This document shows positions 47,113 through 59,939 of a stretch of DNA of 64,000 bases, in pieces. A program made the translations under genes and the position numbers. Within the stretch, counting starts at the first letter, position 1. Every line of letters begins with the position of its first letter. Source of the DNA: Maea johnstoni (Eukaryota; Annelida; Polychaeta; Spionida; Magelonidae). The notes beneath the pieces are model-generated. The model was given only the letters and a program-made list of their open reading frames with translations, did no database searches and was not told the DNA's origin. The DNA is taken from contig OZ012691.1 of assembly GCA_963942565.1 (NCBI GenBank), positions 15,104,058-15,168,057 on the forward strand, read 5' to 3'.

Positions 47113-48439
47113 AAGGAGACTTTATATTCAAATTTTACCTCGTTTAGTAATAGGACAATGGTGACATTTTACAGTATTATCTATTAAAAGAAGTTAATAT
47201 GCAATTCAATAAGCGCATGTGAAAAATGACAATAAATCATTTGCCGCCATGGCCTAACAGATTAAAAAGAGAGTGACTAGTGTGATTGTCCAATCAGATC
47301 ACGCAATTTCAATCAAGCGGTCACTGCTGCTGGGTCAAAGGTATACCCAACAATGGCGCGCGTGGACTTAGACAAGCGTCACGTACGTGATCTGGCGCCA
47401 GTTTCTAGGGAAAACAAACCGTGCACGTCACAACAAACGCAAAATCACTCACTCGGTCAAGATACCTTGTCTTTCCACCCGCGAGTGATGGAACCTCTAT
47501 TTCCTTCCTTAGCATAATCTAATAGGATGGAGGAAATGGCTCATACCTTTTATCTATATATTGAAGTATACTCGTTAACATGGGAATAGTTTTAAATATT
47601 TATAAACCCAAGTGGAGGAACAACTTCCCGCTTAATCTCTCTCTAGATATTGCTCTATTATGAAATAATGAAATAAAATCTGCATATATGTCAGACAATG
47701 CATACACTATAGATGTAAATACCTTGTCAATATTGGAGGGTTTCTGATTCATAGGCATAAAAGAAGATATCTCGACAACAGATCAATATTTCATAAACTA
47801 TTTGACTGAAAGTAAATTGCCAATTTTACCGGGTACTGGAAAATTACCCATCTTCTGACGATATCTATGTTAACGTGAATCTCCCTTTATGCCAAAGTTT
47901 TAGGGCACAATCATGATGATAAATGTTGTCAATTAGAAGATTATGCAAGAAATGGGGAAAAATGAATCTTTAGAGTGTTATCAATTTGGCGGGAGAGGTT
48001 CTAAGCTAGTACAGAAACTTCAAATCACTCGAATAAAAACATATAATGATGAAAAAGAAACTCCAAATTTGACAATAAACCTCCCGAATTTTATTTCATA
48101 ACGCATATTAATGTCGCCTACCGTAGAGATTTGAAATGCCTCAAAAACGGGAAAATGTAGATGAGTCCTAGATTACATGACGTGTTGTTCCAGGGAGAAA
48201 GATTTCTCAAGCTAAGCTGGAATGGTTAACCAAACACACACACTCAACCCTGTAATTATGATTTGTAAAATCGTTCACTATCTTTCCCATTATAACCAGC
48301 TTTTTTATTTGGGCATGTTTTGAGATGATATTACCCTAATCTAACCCTAACCCTAACCATAATCTGACAGAAAAGAAGAAATATATTTGTAAAAGCATTG
48401 TGAGATCAATCTCACAGCGCACCCATGCTTCAGTGACTG
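47113..48439. other. no recognisable gene; short telomere-like run
   Basis: AT-rich sequence without a supported feature except TAACCCTAACCCTAACC at about 48341-48358. GTCACGTACGTGATC near 47380 is a short palindrome. Confidence 0.4.
48340..48358. repeat. interstitial telomere-like repeat
   Basis: CTAACCCTAACCCTAACC, about three TTAGGG units on the minus strand, 80 bases before the S2 satellite array. Confidence 0.7.
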
Positions 48440-49740
48440 CCTCTCATGCCCCGAGTAGTATTCAAACCCGGGAACTGACGCCTTAGACCACTCGGCTATC
48501 GGGGCTGACCCCAGTCTGTGGCGAGATACAGCAACAAGTCAGCGGCAATACCTTAGACCACTCAGCTATCGGGGCTGACCCCAGGCTGTGGCGAGATACA
48601 GCAACCAGTCAGCGGCAATATTTTAGACTACTCGGCTATCTGGGCTGAACCCAGGCTGTGGCGAGATACAGCAACTCGTCAGTGGCAACGCCTTAGACCA
48701 CTCAGCTATCGGGGCTGACCCTAGGCTGGCGAGATACAGCAACCAGTCAGCGGCAATATCTTAGACCACTCAGCTATCGGGGCTGACCCTAGGCTGGCGA
48801 GATACAGCAACCAGTCAGCGGCAATATCTTAGACCACTCAGCTATCGGGGCTGACCCTAGGCTGGCGAGATACAGCAACCAGTCAGCGGCAATATCTTAG
48901 ACCACTCAGCTATCGGGGCTGACTCTAGGCTGGCGAGATACAGCAACCAGTCAGCGGCAATACCTTAGACCACTCGGCTATCGGGGCTGACCCTAGGCTG
49001 GCGAGATACAGCAACCAGTCAGCGGCAATACCTTAGACCACTCAGCTATCGGGGCTGACCCTAGGCTGGCGAGATACAGCAACAAGGCAGTTGCAACACC
49101 TTAGACCACTCGGCTATCGGGGCTGACCCTAGGCTGGCGAGATACAGCAACAAGGCAGTGGCAACACCTTAGACCACTCAGCTATCGGGGCTGACCCTAG
49201 GCTGGCGAGATACAGCAACAAGGCAGTGGCAACACCTTAGACCACTCAGCTATCGGGGCTGACCCTAGGCTGGCGAGATACAGCAACAAGGCAGTGGCAA
49301 CACCTTAGACCACTCAGCTATCGGGGCTGACCCTAGGCTGGCGAGATACAGCAACAAGGCAGTGGCAACACCTTAGACCACTCAGCTATCGGGGCTGACC
49401 CTAGGCTGGCGAGATACAGCAACAAGGCAGTGGCAACACCTTAGACCACTCGGCTATCGGGGCTGACCCTAGGCTGGCGAGATACAGCAACAAGGCAGTG
49501 GCAATACCTTAGACCACTCGGCTATCGGGGCTGACCCTAGGCTGGCGAGATACAGCAACCTGTCTGTGGCAACACCTTAGACCACTCGGCTATCAGGGCT
49601 GACACCAGGCTGTGGCGAGATACAGCAACAAACCAGTCGCAAGGCCTTAGACCACTCGGCTATCGGGGCTGACCCCAGGCTGTGGCGAGATACAGCAACC
49701 AAACAGAGGCAAGGCCTTAGACCACTCGTCTATCGGGTAA
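48440..49740 (-). repeat. S2-derived satellite, 19 x about 68 bp
   Basis: Each unit carries CCTTAGACCACTCRGCTATC and GGGGCTGACCC, then GGCGAGATACAGCAAC. On the minus strand a unit contains TAGCTGAGTGGTCTAAGG, a good pol III A box. A B-box-like sequence (minus strand CCGGGTTTGAATACT) appears only once, at the left edge (about 48455-48470). Two local variants exist: AACCAGTCAGCGGCAATA units (about 48590-49060) and AACAAGGCAGTGGCAACA units (about 49075-49500). The outer units at both ends retain the older GGCTGTGGCG form. Confidence 0.95.
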
Positions 49741-49989
49741 GCACTTCCTTGGTAATGTTCCAACATAAAATATCACGAACGTTTATATTGCATTTGCCAA
49801 AAATAATACTTGAAGAATTCTGACATGCACAGATTGCAACTTTTTTGCCTCTAACCGGAAATAGGCATGTTTGTCTCGATCGCGTTTCAAGCGTACTGCT
49901 GACGTCAACAGCAAGTCTTCACAACTGCACTTGACATCTGTGGCGAAAACATGTCAACACTGACATTACGAGTATCCTCAAGAGCCAAA
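49741..49989. other. no recognisable gene
   Basis: No supported feature. Confidence 0.4.
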
Positions 49990-50740
49990 GAACATAATAC
50001 TTTATTCTAGGTTTCATATTTCCAATACTTTGCACATCCTGTTCATGACCGAGATTTTCAAAAGGATGGTGCCTCAATGGTTCATGGGTCTAGCATGTAT
50101 GTCAAGTACTTCATTTTCAAGGGTCGTTGACCAAATATACTTTTTTCAGATATCATATTTCCATTTCTTCCTATTATGTGCAATAGCCCATACGTTCCAG
50201 GAATTCATTTTCTTGGGTAGTAGACCGGATTGATTCAATCCAGGTTTCATATTATTTTGATTAGGTTTTACACTATGCACTTTAGTTTCATAGCGTTTGG
50301 CAACACACAGTTTCGGATCAGGTATTGCCTAGTAATCTAGCCTTTAGGTTTCAGCTATTGCCTATCAATGGTCATATACCAGATTAACTTGTTCCAGGTT
50401 TCATATTTGATTAGGTTTTAGATTAGATTAGGTTTTAGATTGTCAAAGAGTGTATCTCATTTGCCTAGCAGTCTAGCCTTTAGGCTTCAGGTATTCAATA
50501 TGAAGAGTCAATTCAATATAAAGAGTCATAGACAAAATTAGCTTATGCCATGTTTCATATTTGATTCAATTTTACAAAGCACTTTGGTTTCATAGTGTTT
50601 TGCTACGGTCACAGGTCTTGGCTAAGATCGTCAAAGGGGGTCCCCGCCTTGCCAAGCGGTCTAGCCACTAGGTCCTGGAATTTGCTTTCAACAGTCACTG
50701 GACACTAGTGGACAGATTACTTTTCTAAGATTATTTTGAC
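49990..50740 (+). repeat. degenerate tandem array, about 5 units of 130-190 bp
   Basis: AGGTTTCATATT.GATTAGGTTTTA, TTTCATAG.GTTT and CCTAG.A.TCTAGCCTTTAGG recur irregularly. The last unit has CTTGCCAAGCGGTCTAGCC, which is A-box-like. Confidence 0.7.
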
Positions 50741-50840
50741 ATTATGCTTTGCAATGTTCTGTTATTTCATAACATTTACCCCATTTACCGCCGGTATAAC
50801 CCCAAATCATAGAAAATGTATCAATAACGAAAACAACATT

Positions 50841-51167
50841 TTAAATCAATTTTAAATTTTTGACACATGAACTTTTCTTTATAAATAAGAGCCATGTCGA
50901 TGAAGCAGATACAAGGGGTGATACTAGTCCCTGGATCCAGGTGTCATCCATTCTCTCATATATTTTTTTCATATTAGATATGCAATCTCGTACTGTAGGC
51001 GGTTGACACGTGATCTTCTGCCATAAGAGTATTACTTGGTTATGAGCTACATTAAAAAAGAGAAGTATTCGTATCAGATTGCAAGATGAAAAGAAATGAG
51101 ATGCTGCAGACCCAACTATGCCTTTCAGGTAAAACTTCAAACGAGGTAGTGAATGTGGTTTATGCAT
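50841..51167 (-). pseudogene. possible LINE C-terminal fragment (L1/Tx1-like)
   Basis: The minus-strand frame contains LLFFNVAHNQVILLWQKITC, PPTVRDCISNMKKIYERMDD. This resembles the tail 'AK..ILL.WK...PT...W...M' near the C-terminus of L1/Tx1-group LINE proteins. No other LINE motif is nearby. The assignment is tentative. Confidence 0.3.
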
Positions 51168-51292
51168 GTCTTATTTGTGACTGACATTTGCGCATTGACA
51201 CCACAATGTGAAATCCACGGATTAAATTCGATGAAACTGGTCATCATCAAAGTCCTGGATGTCCAAGGCGTAACTAAGGCAATGTGTGTGTG

Positions 51293-51299
51293 TGTGTGC

Positions 51300-51362
<63 letters not shown>
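51293..51362. repeat. (TG)n(GA)n microsatellite
   Basis: TG to 51303, then GA to 51362. Confidence 0.95.
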
Positions 51363-51364
<2 letters not shown>

Positions 51365-51739
51365 AAGTTAGAAGCCTATTGAAAGTTTTGGATAATTTTG
51401 GGTATTTCTATTGATTGATTTAGGAATAGGAATTTAAGGTATGTAATTTTGTTTATCGTCAACTCTTCTGTCATATTAAGGCTAAAACCTGAGTAGACAA
51501 CGACCCATTCTCATTAATTTGGAATTATGAACTGGTGTTGAAAATATTAATTAGTAAATAATCCTTACTTAGTCTATGTTAATTTGTTCGTTTCTGCAGT
51601 TTTTCGCTGCTATTTTGGGTTTCCAAATATGTTACCACTTCTAATTTGTTATATGTATTTACACAGTCAAATTTTTCGTTTGAATTCAGTTTTGTTATTA
51701 TCTCCCTGTGTTATCTTTGATTGGTATTTTGATGGAAAA
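51363..51739. other. no recognisable gene
   Basis: T-rich sequence that may be the eroded 3' UTR of the retrotransposon tail that follows. Confidence 0.35.
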
Positions 51740-51815
51740 AAGTGTTTGTATGTCTTGTAGTTTTGTTACTTTGCGTACAGTCAATAAAAGATACACTGCA
51801 ATACAATTGCCATTG
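51740..51815 (+). repeat. LINE-type 3' tail, copy 2
   Basis: TACAGTCAATAAAAGATACA and CAATACAATTG are the same type of tail as at 25040-25150 and 58320-58412. Confidence 0.5.
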
Positions 51816-53267
51816 TGGAAGTAAGCGAATAACACAGGGAAATTGCAAACTAACACCCACTTCATCAATAAGTAACTTTCTCACGTACACGAACCTGATT
51901 TGAACTCTCGCCCTTTGCCTTAGACAGTAGTGAAAATGTGAATCCAAGAAGTTAGCTATATGATTAGACTAGCAACTTAATTGACGTTGGGGTGGGAACC
52001 TGCGAGTCTTGACAGACAGTTGCCATGGTGAAATTTGATCCATCTACACTTATCCTGGTCGAATATCAACTTGCAACTTCTGTATACTAGTACCAAAAGG
52101 TCATATAGACGCTAATCAGTGATACAGAGCTTACATGTATCCCTTTATGAGAACGCATAGTCTCCCTATCTATGTATTTATATATTGGTTATATGTCAAG
52201 TTATACATTCATTATAGAATAAGAAATACATGCTCTATCTCGGGATAAGATTGAGTTATACGAGAGAAAATGGGAGAAATACATAAGAGAATCGGTTACA
52301 AGATATTGGAAAGAACAGAGACAAAATAAGGCAACAAAGTATATGTGTGTTTTTTCTCTCTTTATTTGTTTTAAAAATTGTTTATAGAAGACCTCCGCGA
52401 TGTTTGTAAAAGTAAGTACAAGGAGGCAGGTAATATACAGAGATATTGTGTATAGATACAGTTAAGATATTTGTATAATTGTAATACTGTATATTTGTCT
52501 ATTGTATTGTTTTTGAATACTTTTCATGTTTTAAAATTTGAAAAACAAAATAAACGAACTATGGGTTATCCAAAGTTCATAAAAACAAAAAAAAGGTTAT
52601 GCATTCATATTTGCTTTTTGACAGTTAATTCTCATTTAAAGGGCAAATCTACCATCAAAATGATTTAGGTTCAGAATGAGCTTATTCATGTCACCTTTCG
52701 AATAAGACTTCCCTCCAAACCTGTCGTCTACATCACTTCCCAGTTAGATTTAGCATGTGAGTTAGTAATAGGTCGTCGATATCCTTTGAAGGCAGCCATC
52801 TTGACCAGACCCATGAACGATATTGCACAGCGTGAGAACCGGTACCACCACCAGTGGTCAAGAGGTAGCAGTGACAGGGTTAACCTGTGTTCCTCTTTCC
52901 TGTTTCTTTCACTAAGTTATAACAATTTTTCTAGAACTAAAATAATCTTGAAAAAATAAATTGTATACATGGTGTAATTAAGCGATTCAAGTAATGCAAA
53001 TTTTTGACAAATTTAGAGAACTTTTCCCTGAGATCCATATGATCCTGTCGTCAATGGTGCCAGGTTTGTAATGCGAAAATACAAATTCCCGTGCTCTTCT
53101 TTATCTGACTTCTCTTCTCCGGTAGCTTCATTTCTGGGAAGAATCACAAAGGTAAGAATGGTGACAGATAATCCAGTTGTCACGACGTGCACTTAAGCCT
53201 CAAAGATACGGGCAGAGAGCCATCAAGTTCTAGGAGACATACTGTTTCATCTTAACTAAATGCCAGC
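51816..53267. other. no recognisable gene
   Basis: No supported coding region or repeat. Confidence 0.4.
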
Positions 53268-53340
53268 CTCCATAGTCGAGTGGTCTAATATATTGCGTTG
53301 CGTACCATGGCGCACCGCCTGGGGTTGACAGTAAACGGGG
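53268..53340 (+). mobile_element. S2-like head fragment
   Basis: CCATAGTCGAGTGGTCTAAT resembles the S2 A box (TGGCCGAGTGGTCTAAGG). The B box is not clear. Confidence 0.4.
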
Positions 53341-53430
53341 GTTAATTGGCGACTTTATCCTGGGTAGCCCGGTTTCCCAAATCATCATGGATGGTCACGA
53401 TGTGGTCTATAATTGTAGATTTTTTTGTTG

Positions 53431-53474
<44 letters not shown>

Positions 53475-53524
53475 CACTACTACTACTACTACCTCTGCTG
53501 CTGCTGCTGCTACTACTACTACAG

Positions 53525-53581
<57 letters not shown>

Positions 53582-53602
53582 ATGCTGCTGCTGCTGCTGC
53601 TA
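53431..53602. repeat. (TAC)n microsatellite with (TGC)n blocks
   Basis: ACT repeats interrupted by CTGCTGCTGCTGC blocks at 53494 and 53583. Confidence 0.97.
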
Positions 53603-54144
53603 CATACTTCTGGCTAGTCGTTGACCTTTACAACATCAAAAAGTCCCGCATACAGTCTTGATTAGCCCTTACCACTTTCTATGTAGATTAATGTTGTCCT
53701 TTGACACAGGTAGACCAAGAAACATTGAATCAAAGACACATTTGTTGTAAGAGATTAATCTATATTTTACTGTATGACCAGTATAGAGCAAGGCCATACT
53801 TCGTTGATTGCTTTTGGATGGCTATATTAAAAAGAAAACTTCAGAGAAAGCCACGTCTGATGTGTGCACTCCAAAGAAATCGAATCTCGGTCTTTCAATG
53901 AGGTCGCAACGCTAGAAATATATACTTTGATCCCACATAATCTCGTCCTACTCAGTTGCGTAATAAAACATCCCCATACTTTCCCATTTTTATTATCTAT
54001 CAAGATTACATTTACACGAAACTCTGAGGACCATTTCGTTTGATAACATATGGATTATTGCACAACAAAACGTAATTAAAATATAAAACCTGATAAGAGT
54101 TAATCTGGTCATCGATTCTTGAAAATAAATATTGGACATACATG
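53603..54144. other. no recognisable gene
   Basis: No supported feature. Confidence 0.4.
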
Positions 54145-54390
54145 CTGCAGTGCCGACATCTAATTGCTGCACTAAATGTGTTGGCAGCCCGACCGCACGT
54201 CCAATGTCCACCCATTTTTCCTAGGCATTGATGCATGTATGACCTCACAACTGAACGTAGCTTTGATTTGTAAGCTATGTGGGCCATTGATGTGCTTGGC
54301 TTATTTTCTTGACATGTCATTCATGGTTGTTTGTACATGTACAACCGGTCGTCCGGTCGTCTGGTGCAGGAATTAAATGTCTGCACTTTA
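54145..54390 (-). mobile_element. MITE family A copy (A14)
   Basis: TGCAGTGCCGACATCTAATT to GGAATTAAATGTCTGCAC. It contains GACCTCACAACTGAACGTAG and GTGGGCCATTGATGTGCTTG. Confidence 0.9.
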
Positions 54391-54591
54391 GATCACGTGG
54401 CGATTGAATCATCTCCCTTTCGGCATTTTTGGTCATGCACAGAAGGGGTAAGGTACTGGAAATATGATCTTTGGCTTTTGAGGATTAGCGCCTGCACATC
54501 CAAATTTGTTTGTAGATAGAAGCGATGGCAATCCTCATCTCTAATCAAATCGTAGAAGCAGGCATTTCAACGTTCTCTTTTGAATAATTCG
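54391..54591. other. no recognisable gene
   Basis: Spacer between two family A copies. Confidence 0.4.
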
Positions 54592-54710
54592 ACATGGGCA
54601 CTTGATGTGCTTGGCTTATTTCTTTGAGATGTTATCCATGGGTGTTTATACAACCAGGCACTAATAGACGTCCGGTCGACTGGTGTAGGAATTAAATGTC
54701 TGTACTGTAG
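54592..54710 (-). mobile_element. MITE family A, half copy (A15)
   Basis: CTTGATGTGCTTGGCTTATT to AAATGTCTGTACTGTAG. The other half of the element is missing. Confidence 0.85.
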
Positions 54711-55040
54711 TAACATATGTCACTAATGCAATGCTTCTCTTTTCACAGAATAAATTTCAAAGAACTGCGTCAATGCGTTAAGGAACCTATAACTAAATGT
54801 ATGTATCAGGAAAACATGTCTGCAAATTGTACACAAGTTGGCCTCGGGGACAAGCGCGTGTTTCTGTCAGCCGCCGTATAGCAACATCTAGCACTTTTCA
54901 TCATTATCCAGATGACACGCAATCATACACATAAGCCTTGATCGCAGGAGGAGTAATGTGGGGCTGGGATGGGATATATTGCATATGGGGGCAGCCCCAT
55001 ATACCCAGGTGGTCTACACGCTCTTTGGCATATAGCTCAA
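54711..55040. other. no recognisable gene
   Basis: No supported feature. Confidence 0.4.
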
Positions 55041-55300
55041 TACAGTACAGACATCTAATTCCTGCAATAGTTGACCGAACGTCTGCCAGTGCCTGGTTGT
55101 ATAACAACACCCATGACTAACATGTCAAAAAATTAGCCAAACACATCAATTGCACACTTACCTTTGAATCAAAAGAACGGTAGGTTGTGGGGTCATCCAT
55201 GCATCCATGCTCAGAAAACTGCGTGGAAATTGGGCTCGGGTCGTGTATTATGAGCGGGCTTCCCACGTTTTTAGTGCAGGAATAAACTGTCGGCAGTGTA
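55041..55300 (+). mobile_element. MITE family A copy (A16)
   Basis: TACAGTACAGACATCTAATT to AAACTGTCGGCAGTGTA, with TA at both edges. Interior of full length. Confidence 0.9.
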
Positions 55301-55314
55301 CATGTACTTAAGTT

Positions 55315-55410
55315 GTGAGTGACTCTAGGTTAGGCGGTGCTTTTCTCCCGGCTCTCCGTCTTCGTTCAATACTCCCAAATGGCTTTTCACGACTTGTCGA
55401 TTATGACAGT
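55315..55410 (+). mobile_element. SINE S2 body fragment
   Basis: GTGACTCTAGGTTAGGCGGT, TTTTCTCCCGGCTCTCCG and CACGACTTGTCGATTATGAC follow S2 body order. The tRNA-like head is missing. It starts 15 bases after A16. Confidence 0.65.
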
Positions 55411-56609
<1,199 letters not shown>

Positions 56610-56700
56610 AAATTGGGGTTAGGCGGTGGTTTTTCGCCGGGCACTCCGGTTTCCCCAATTAGATACAACTGGCTGCAATATGGTAGATAAAGTGAAAAAA
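56610..56700 (+). mobile_element. SINE S2 body fragment
   Basis: TTGGGGTTAGGCGGTGGTTT, TTCGCCGGGCACTCCGGTTT and CTGGCTGCAATATGGTAGAT. No head. Confidence 0.75.
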
Positions 56701-56797
56701 GTCAAAATTCCACAGAGTTGCAAGTTATAGTTGGTATCTCAATCTGAATCGGAGGTAAAGCCATATTTTCTTCTATATTAAGATGCATGGTTAATAG

Positions 56798-56880
56798 GGC
56801 GAATTTGTGAATATAGAGTCAATTATGATTTAACCTGTTAAGGCCTACACCCTTTTCCTCATATTCAGATTAACAGTCAC
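56798..56880 (+). repeat. interspersed repeat E, copy 2
   Basis: GCGAATTTGTGAATATAGAG and AAGGCCTACACCCTTTTCCT match 15905-15985. Confidence 0.55.
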
Positions 56881-56963
56881 TGAGCAGAGTGAGCGACTAA
56901 ATATCACAAAACAAAACCTTCCAGAGGCGTTTTCACAAGTAGAGAAGGTGTTGTCTCTTATAT

Positions 56964-57168
56964 TCAACCCTTATGCTGCTGATGGCTAATTTGGCCAATA
57001 GAAAATGATGCAAAAAATCACTGAAACCCATGCACATGGGTACTCATCTGAACGCACTCAGCGAGAGCTTTCCGATGAGTACCAACATGACCGGGTTAAG
57101 ATGGGTATTTTTTTTTAATTCCTTCATTGTGTTTTGGATGTAAGTAGCCTTAGCATTGGAAGGGTCAA
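56964..57168 (+). mobile_element. MITE family B copy (B7)
   Basis: TCAACCCTTATGCTGCTGAT to AGCATTGGAAGGGTCAA, the least eroded B interior in the window (GGCTAATTTGGCCAATAGAA, CACATGGGTACTCATCTGA). Confidence 0.88.
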
Positions 57169-57387
57169 TTTATCTCGTTAAAACACACTGTCGGAAGAAT
57201 CTGGTGAATTCTGATGTATTCCTGATGCAAAAGTCTTTCAGACAATATATTCTCTGTATAGACTAAATAGTCAAATAAGAGCGAGGTAGGGAAAAGTTAG
57301 TCGAAGAATTTATCTTAAGGTTAAGTCATGATCAGCCATCCAGTTGGCTTTCGTGTAGAAAACGAAAGACAGCCTTAGCTTAGTTAA

Positions 57388-57399
57388 CTACTACTACTT

Positions 57400-57457
<58 letters not shown>

Positions 57458-57458
57458 A

Positions 57459-57492
<34 letters not shown>

Positions 57493-57533
57493 TTAGTGAT
57501 AAAACAAAGATAACAATAATAATGATGATAATG

Positions 57534-57591
<58 letters not shown>

Positions 57592-57600
57592 TAGTAATAA
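57388..57600. repeat. compound (TAC)n ... (AAT)n microsatellite
   Basis: ACT repeats to 57492, a short TAGTGATAAAACAAAGATAA spacer, then AAT repeats to 57600. Confidence 0.97.
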
Positions 57601-57929
57601 TTTCAATGGTGATAAAATCATAAACATTTTGGTTCTGAATCATGAAATTGAAAGAGGCAAGGTCGAATACAACTTAGGAATCTCTTCGGTAAATTCAACC
57701 TCTTCAGCTTGTCTTATCGAGTACTCGAAAAAACACTATGCAGTAAAATATCAGATAATCGTTTTATCAACGAAAAATGCTATCGTAAGGCTACACGCCC
57801 ATGTTGTCTCAAACTCTATACTGCATTTCATTCATCAGATTAATATGCAGTATTGTGGGAAGTTTTACATGGTAATTCACTATTACTACGCACAGGAAGA
57901 ATACCGAAATGTCAGGATTTCCATAATTT
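57601..57929. other. no recognisable gene
   Basis: A 100-codon open frame (57629-57931) has no recognisable motif. Confidence 0.3.
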
Positions 57930-58515
57930 GAATATATGAGAGGTGGTGAAGTGATTTTTATAACACTTTCGTATTCATTCAATGTTTAATGGCCTTAAGA
58001 TGCTAGACACCTCATTTTACAGTGCCCGCATTTTGAGAATATGAGATCAGAGATGCTTAATCACCTTAGTAAAACAGCTTTTGTGAGTGCCATCAATTCA
58101 TGAAAAAAACATGATGTTTTTTTAGAAGCACTCCTTGGGCAAAACAGAGGTAGGTGCAATACTGAGTTTATGACAACTGCAGGGAAATACATGTATCAAA
58201 TGTACAACACTATACTGAAGAGCAGGAATCGTATTGGATAACTTCAATTACCCACGCAACTAAGTCAGTATTCCAAGAAACGCCTTAGGTAAATATATTT
58301 TTTGATTGCTCATATGTTATATTTTGTATTCTTTTCACCATACCAATGCTTTATTGTTGTATTAGTATGATTTTGTATTATACATACAGTCAATAAACAA
58401 ACAATACGATACTTTACTCTCTCTCTGTCTCTCTCACACACACACACATTGGATATATGAGAGATGGCGAAGTGCCTTTTATAACACATTCGTATTTATT
58501 CAATGTTCAATGGCC
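57930..58515 (+). repeat. duplicated 65-bp segment flanking a LINE-type tail
   Basis: ATATATGAGAGGTGGTGAAG...CATTCAATGTTTAATGGCC at 57932-57994 recurs as ATATATGAGAGATGGCGAAG...TATTCAATGTTCAATGGCC at 58453-58514. Between them are a LINE-type tail and short CT/CA runs. Confidence 0.85.
58320..58412 (+). repeat. LINE-type 3' tail, copy 3
   Basis: TATTAGTATGATTTTGTATT and CAGTCAATAAACAAACAATA, as in the copies at 25040 and 51740. Confidence 0.55.
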
Positions 58516-58534
58516 TCTCTCTCACACACACAAA

Positions 58535-58538
<4 letters not shown>

Positions 58539-58621
<83 letters not shown>

Positions 58622-58628
58622 GCACACA
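58539..58628. repeat. compound (CT)n(CA)n microsatellite
   Basis: CT to 58602, then CA with a CGCACA variant. Confidence 0.96.
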
Positions 58629-58799
58629 TTCTCTGCGTAATTTAGCATCGTGTCCGTTATTTTCAGCTTTTAATCCAAGCCAAAGATTCCCGCCGCCTTA
58701 TGTACGTAACAAGTCCTGTGACAGTCGGCGAGTGCGATTAAGACATGCTGCATAATGAAAGAAAGGAATTGGTTTTACGAGACTTTCAACACATTATGT

Positions 58800-58897
58800 C
58801 ATATCGCGACGAGATAGATACCCGGAAGCGTAAATGTTTCTCCACGAATAGTTCCAAGGGCTCTTAGAATTGCAGACTGAGACTGCCCTCCACAACG

Positions 58898-58900
<3 letters not shown>
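58800..58900 (+). mobile_element. SINE S3 body fragment
   Basis: CATATCGCGACGAGATAGAT, CTCCACGAATAGTT and CACAACGCTGCACA match CATATCGCGACGAGATAGAA, CTTCACGAAAAGTT and CCACGCCGCACA at 27848-27955. Confidence 0.6.
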
Positions 58901-59139
<239 letters not shown>

Positions 59140-59400
59140 TAAGTTATCTTAATGCCAATGCCGTGGAGATGGCCAGGAATTGGATTTTTTATGTTTCGTT
59201 ACTTTTTCTGCCATATTGCGGTTAAGTCGTGACTAGCCAGTTGTAAGTGGTAAAGCCAGTTGTAACCGGAGTACCCGGCGAAAACTATCGCATAACATCA
59301 AGTCACTGGGCCGTGAGAAAGTTGCCAGTGGCAACTTTCTCACTTGCCCCGACTGGGACTCGAATCCGCGCAGTGGCGAGACATTTTGAGGCCAGTGGCA
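59140..59400 (-). mobile_element. SINE S2 copy
   Basis: Minus strand: GGTCTAAGGCATTGCCACTG, GGATTCGAGTCCCAGTCGGG (B box), GTGAGAAAGTTGCCACTGGC (present as a short inverted doublet), GCGATAGTTTTCGCCGGGTA, ACTCCGGTTACAACTGGC, GTCACGACTTAACCGCAATA-like body. Confidence 0.85.
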
Positions 59401-59772
59401 ATGCCTTAGACCACCCAGCCATCAGGGCTGGCCCTAAAACCACCGTCTAACCCCAAGTAGCAATGCCTTAGACCACACGGCCATCAGGGCTGGCCCTAAA
59501 ACCACCGTCTAACCCCAAGTAGCAATGCCTTAGACCACACGGCCATCAGGGCTGGCCCTAAAACCACCGTCTAACCCCAAGTAGCAATGCCTTAGACCAC
59601 ACGGCCATCAGGGCTGGCCCTAAAACCACCGTCTAACCCCAAGTAGCAACGCCTTAGACCACTCAGCCATCATGGCTGGCCCTAAAACCACCGCCTAAAC
59701 CCAAGTAGCAATGCCTTAGACCACACGGCCATCAGGACTGGCCTTCAAACTACCGCCTAAATCCAAAGTCAT
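59401..59772 (-). repeat. S2-derived minisatellite, 6 x 62 bp
   Basis: Units start at 59401, 59463, 59525, 59587, 59649 and 59711. Each joins the complement of the S2 head (ATGCCTTAGACCACACGGCC) directly to the complement of the S2 body (AAAACCACCGTCTAACCCCA), skipping the B box and junction. The middle units are virtually identical. Confidence 0.95.
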
Positions 59773-59939
59773 TGGCAATTTTCTCACTTTCTCACTCAGG
59801 CCCTGCAGATGGCTAGATTGAGGGCTGTGCCAATGGGAATAGGAAACCAAAGCAATGAAGTCTCCGAGTGGCCGAGACCTTCATTGTATGTAATGGAAAT
59901 ACTATTTATGTGTCGGTGCTGCGACTCCTATCTGATTGT

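Noticed and set aside
48440-49740. CRISPR-like appearance (regular repeats)
   Set aside because: Units abut without unique spacers, are tRNA-SINE derived and lie in a eukaryotic intron-like region.
57389-57492. Possible triplet-expansion gene
   Set aside because: The ACT tract is in sequence with no exon support.
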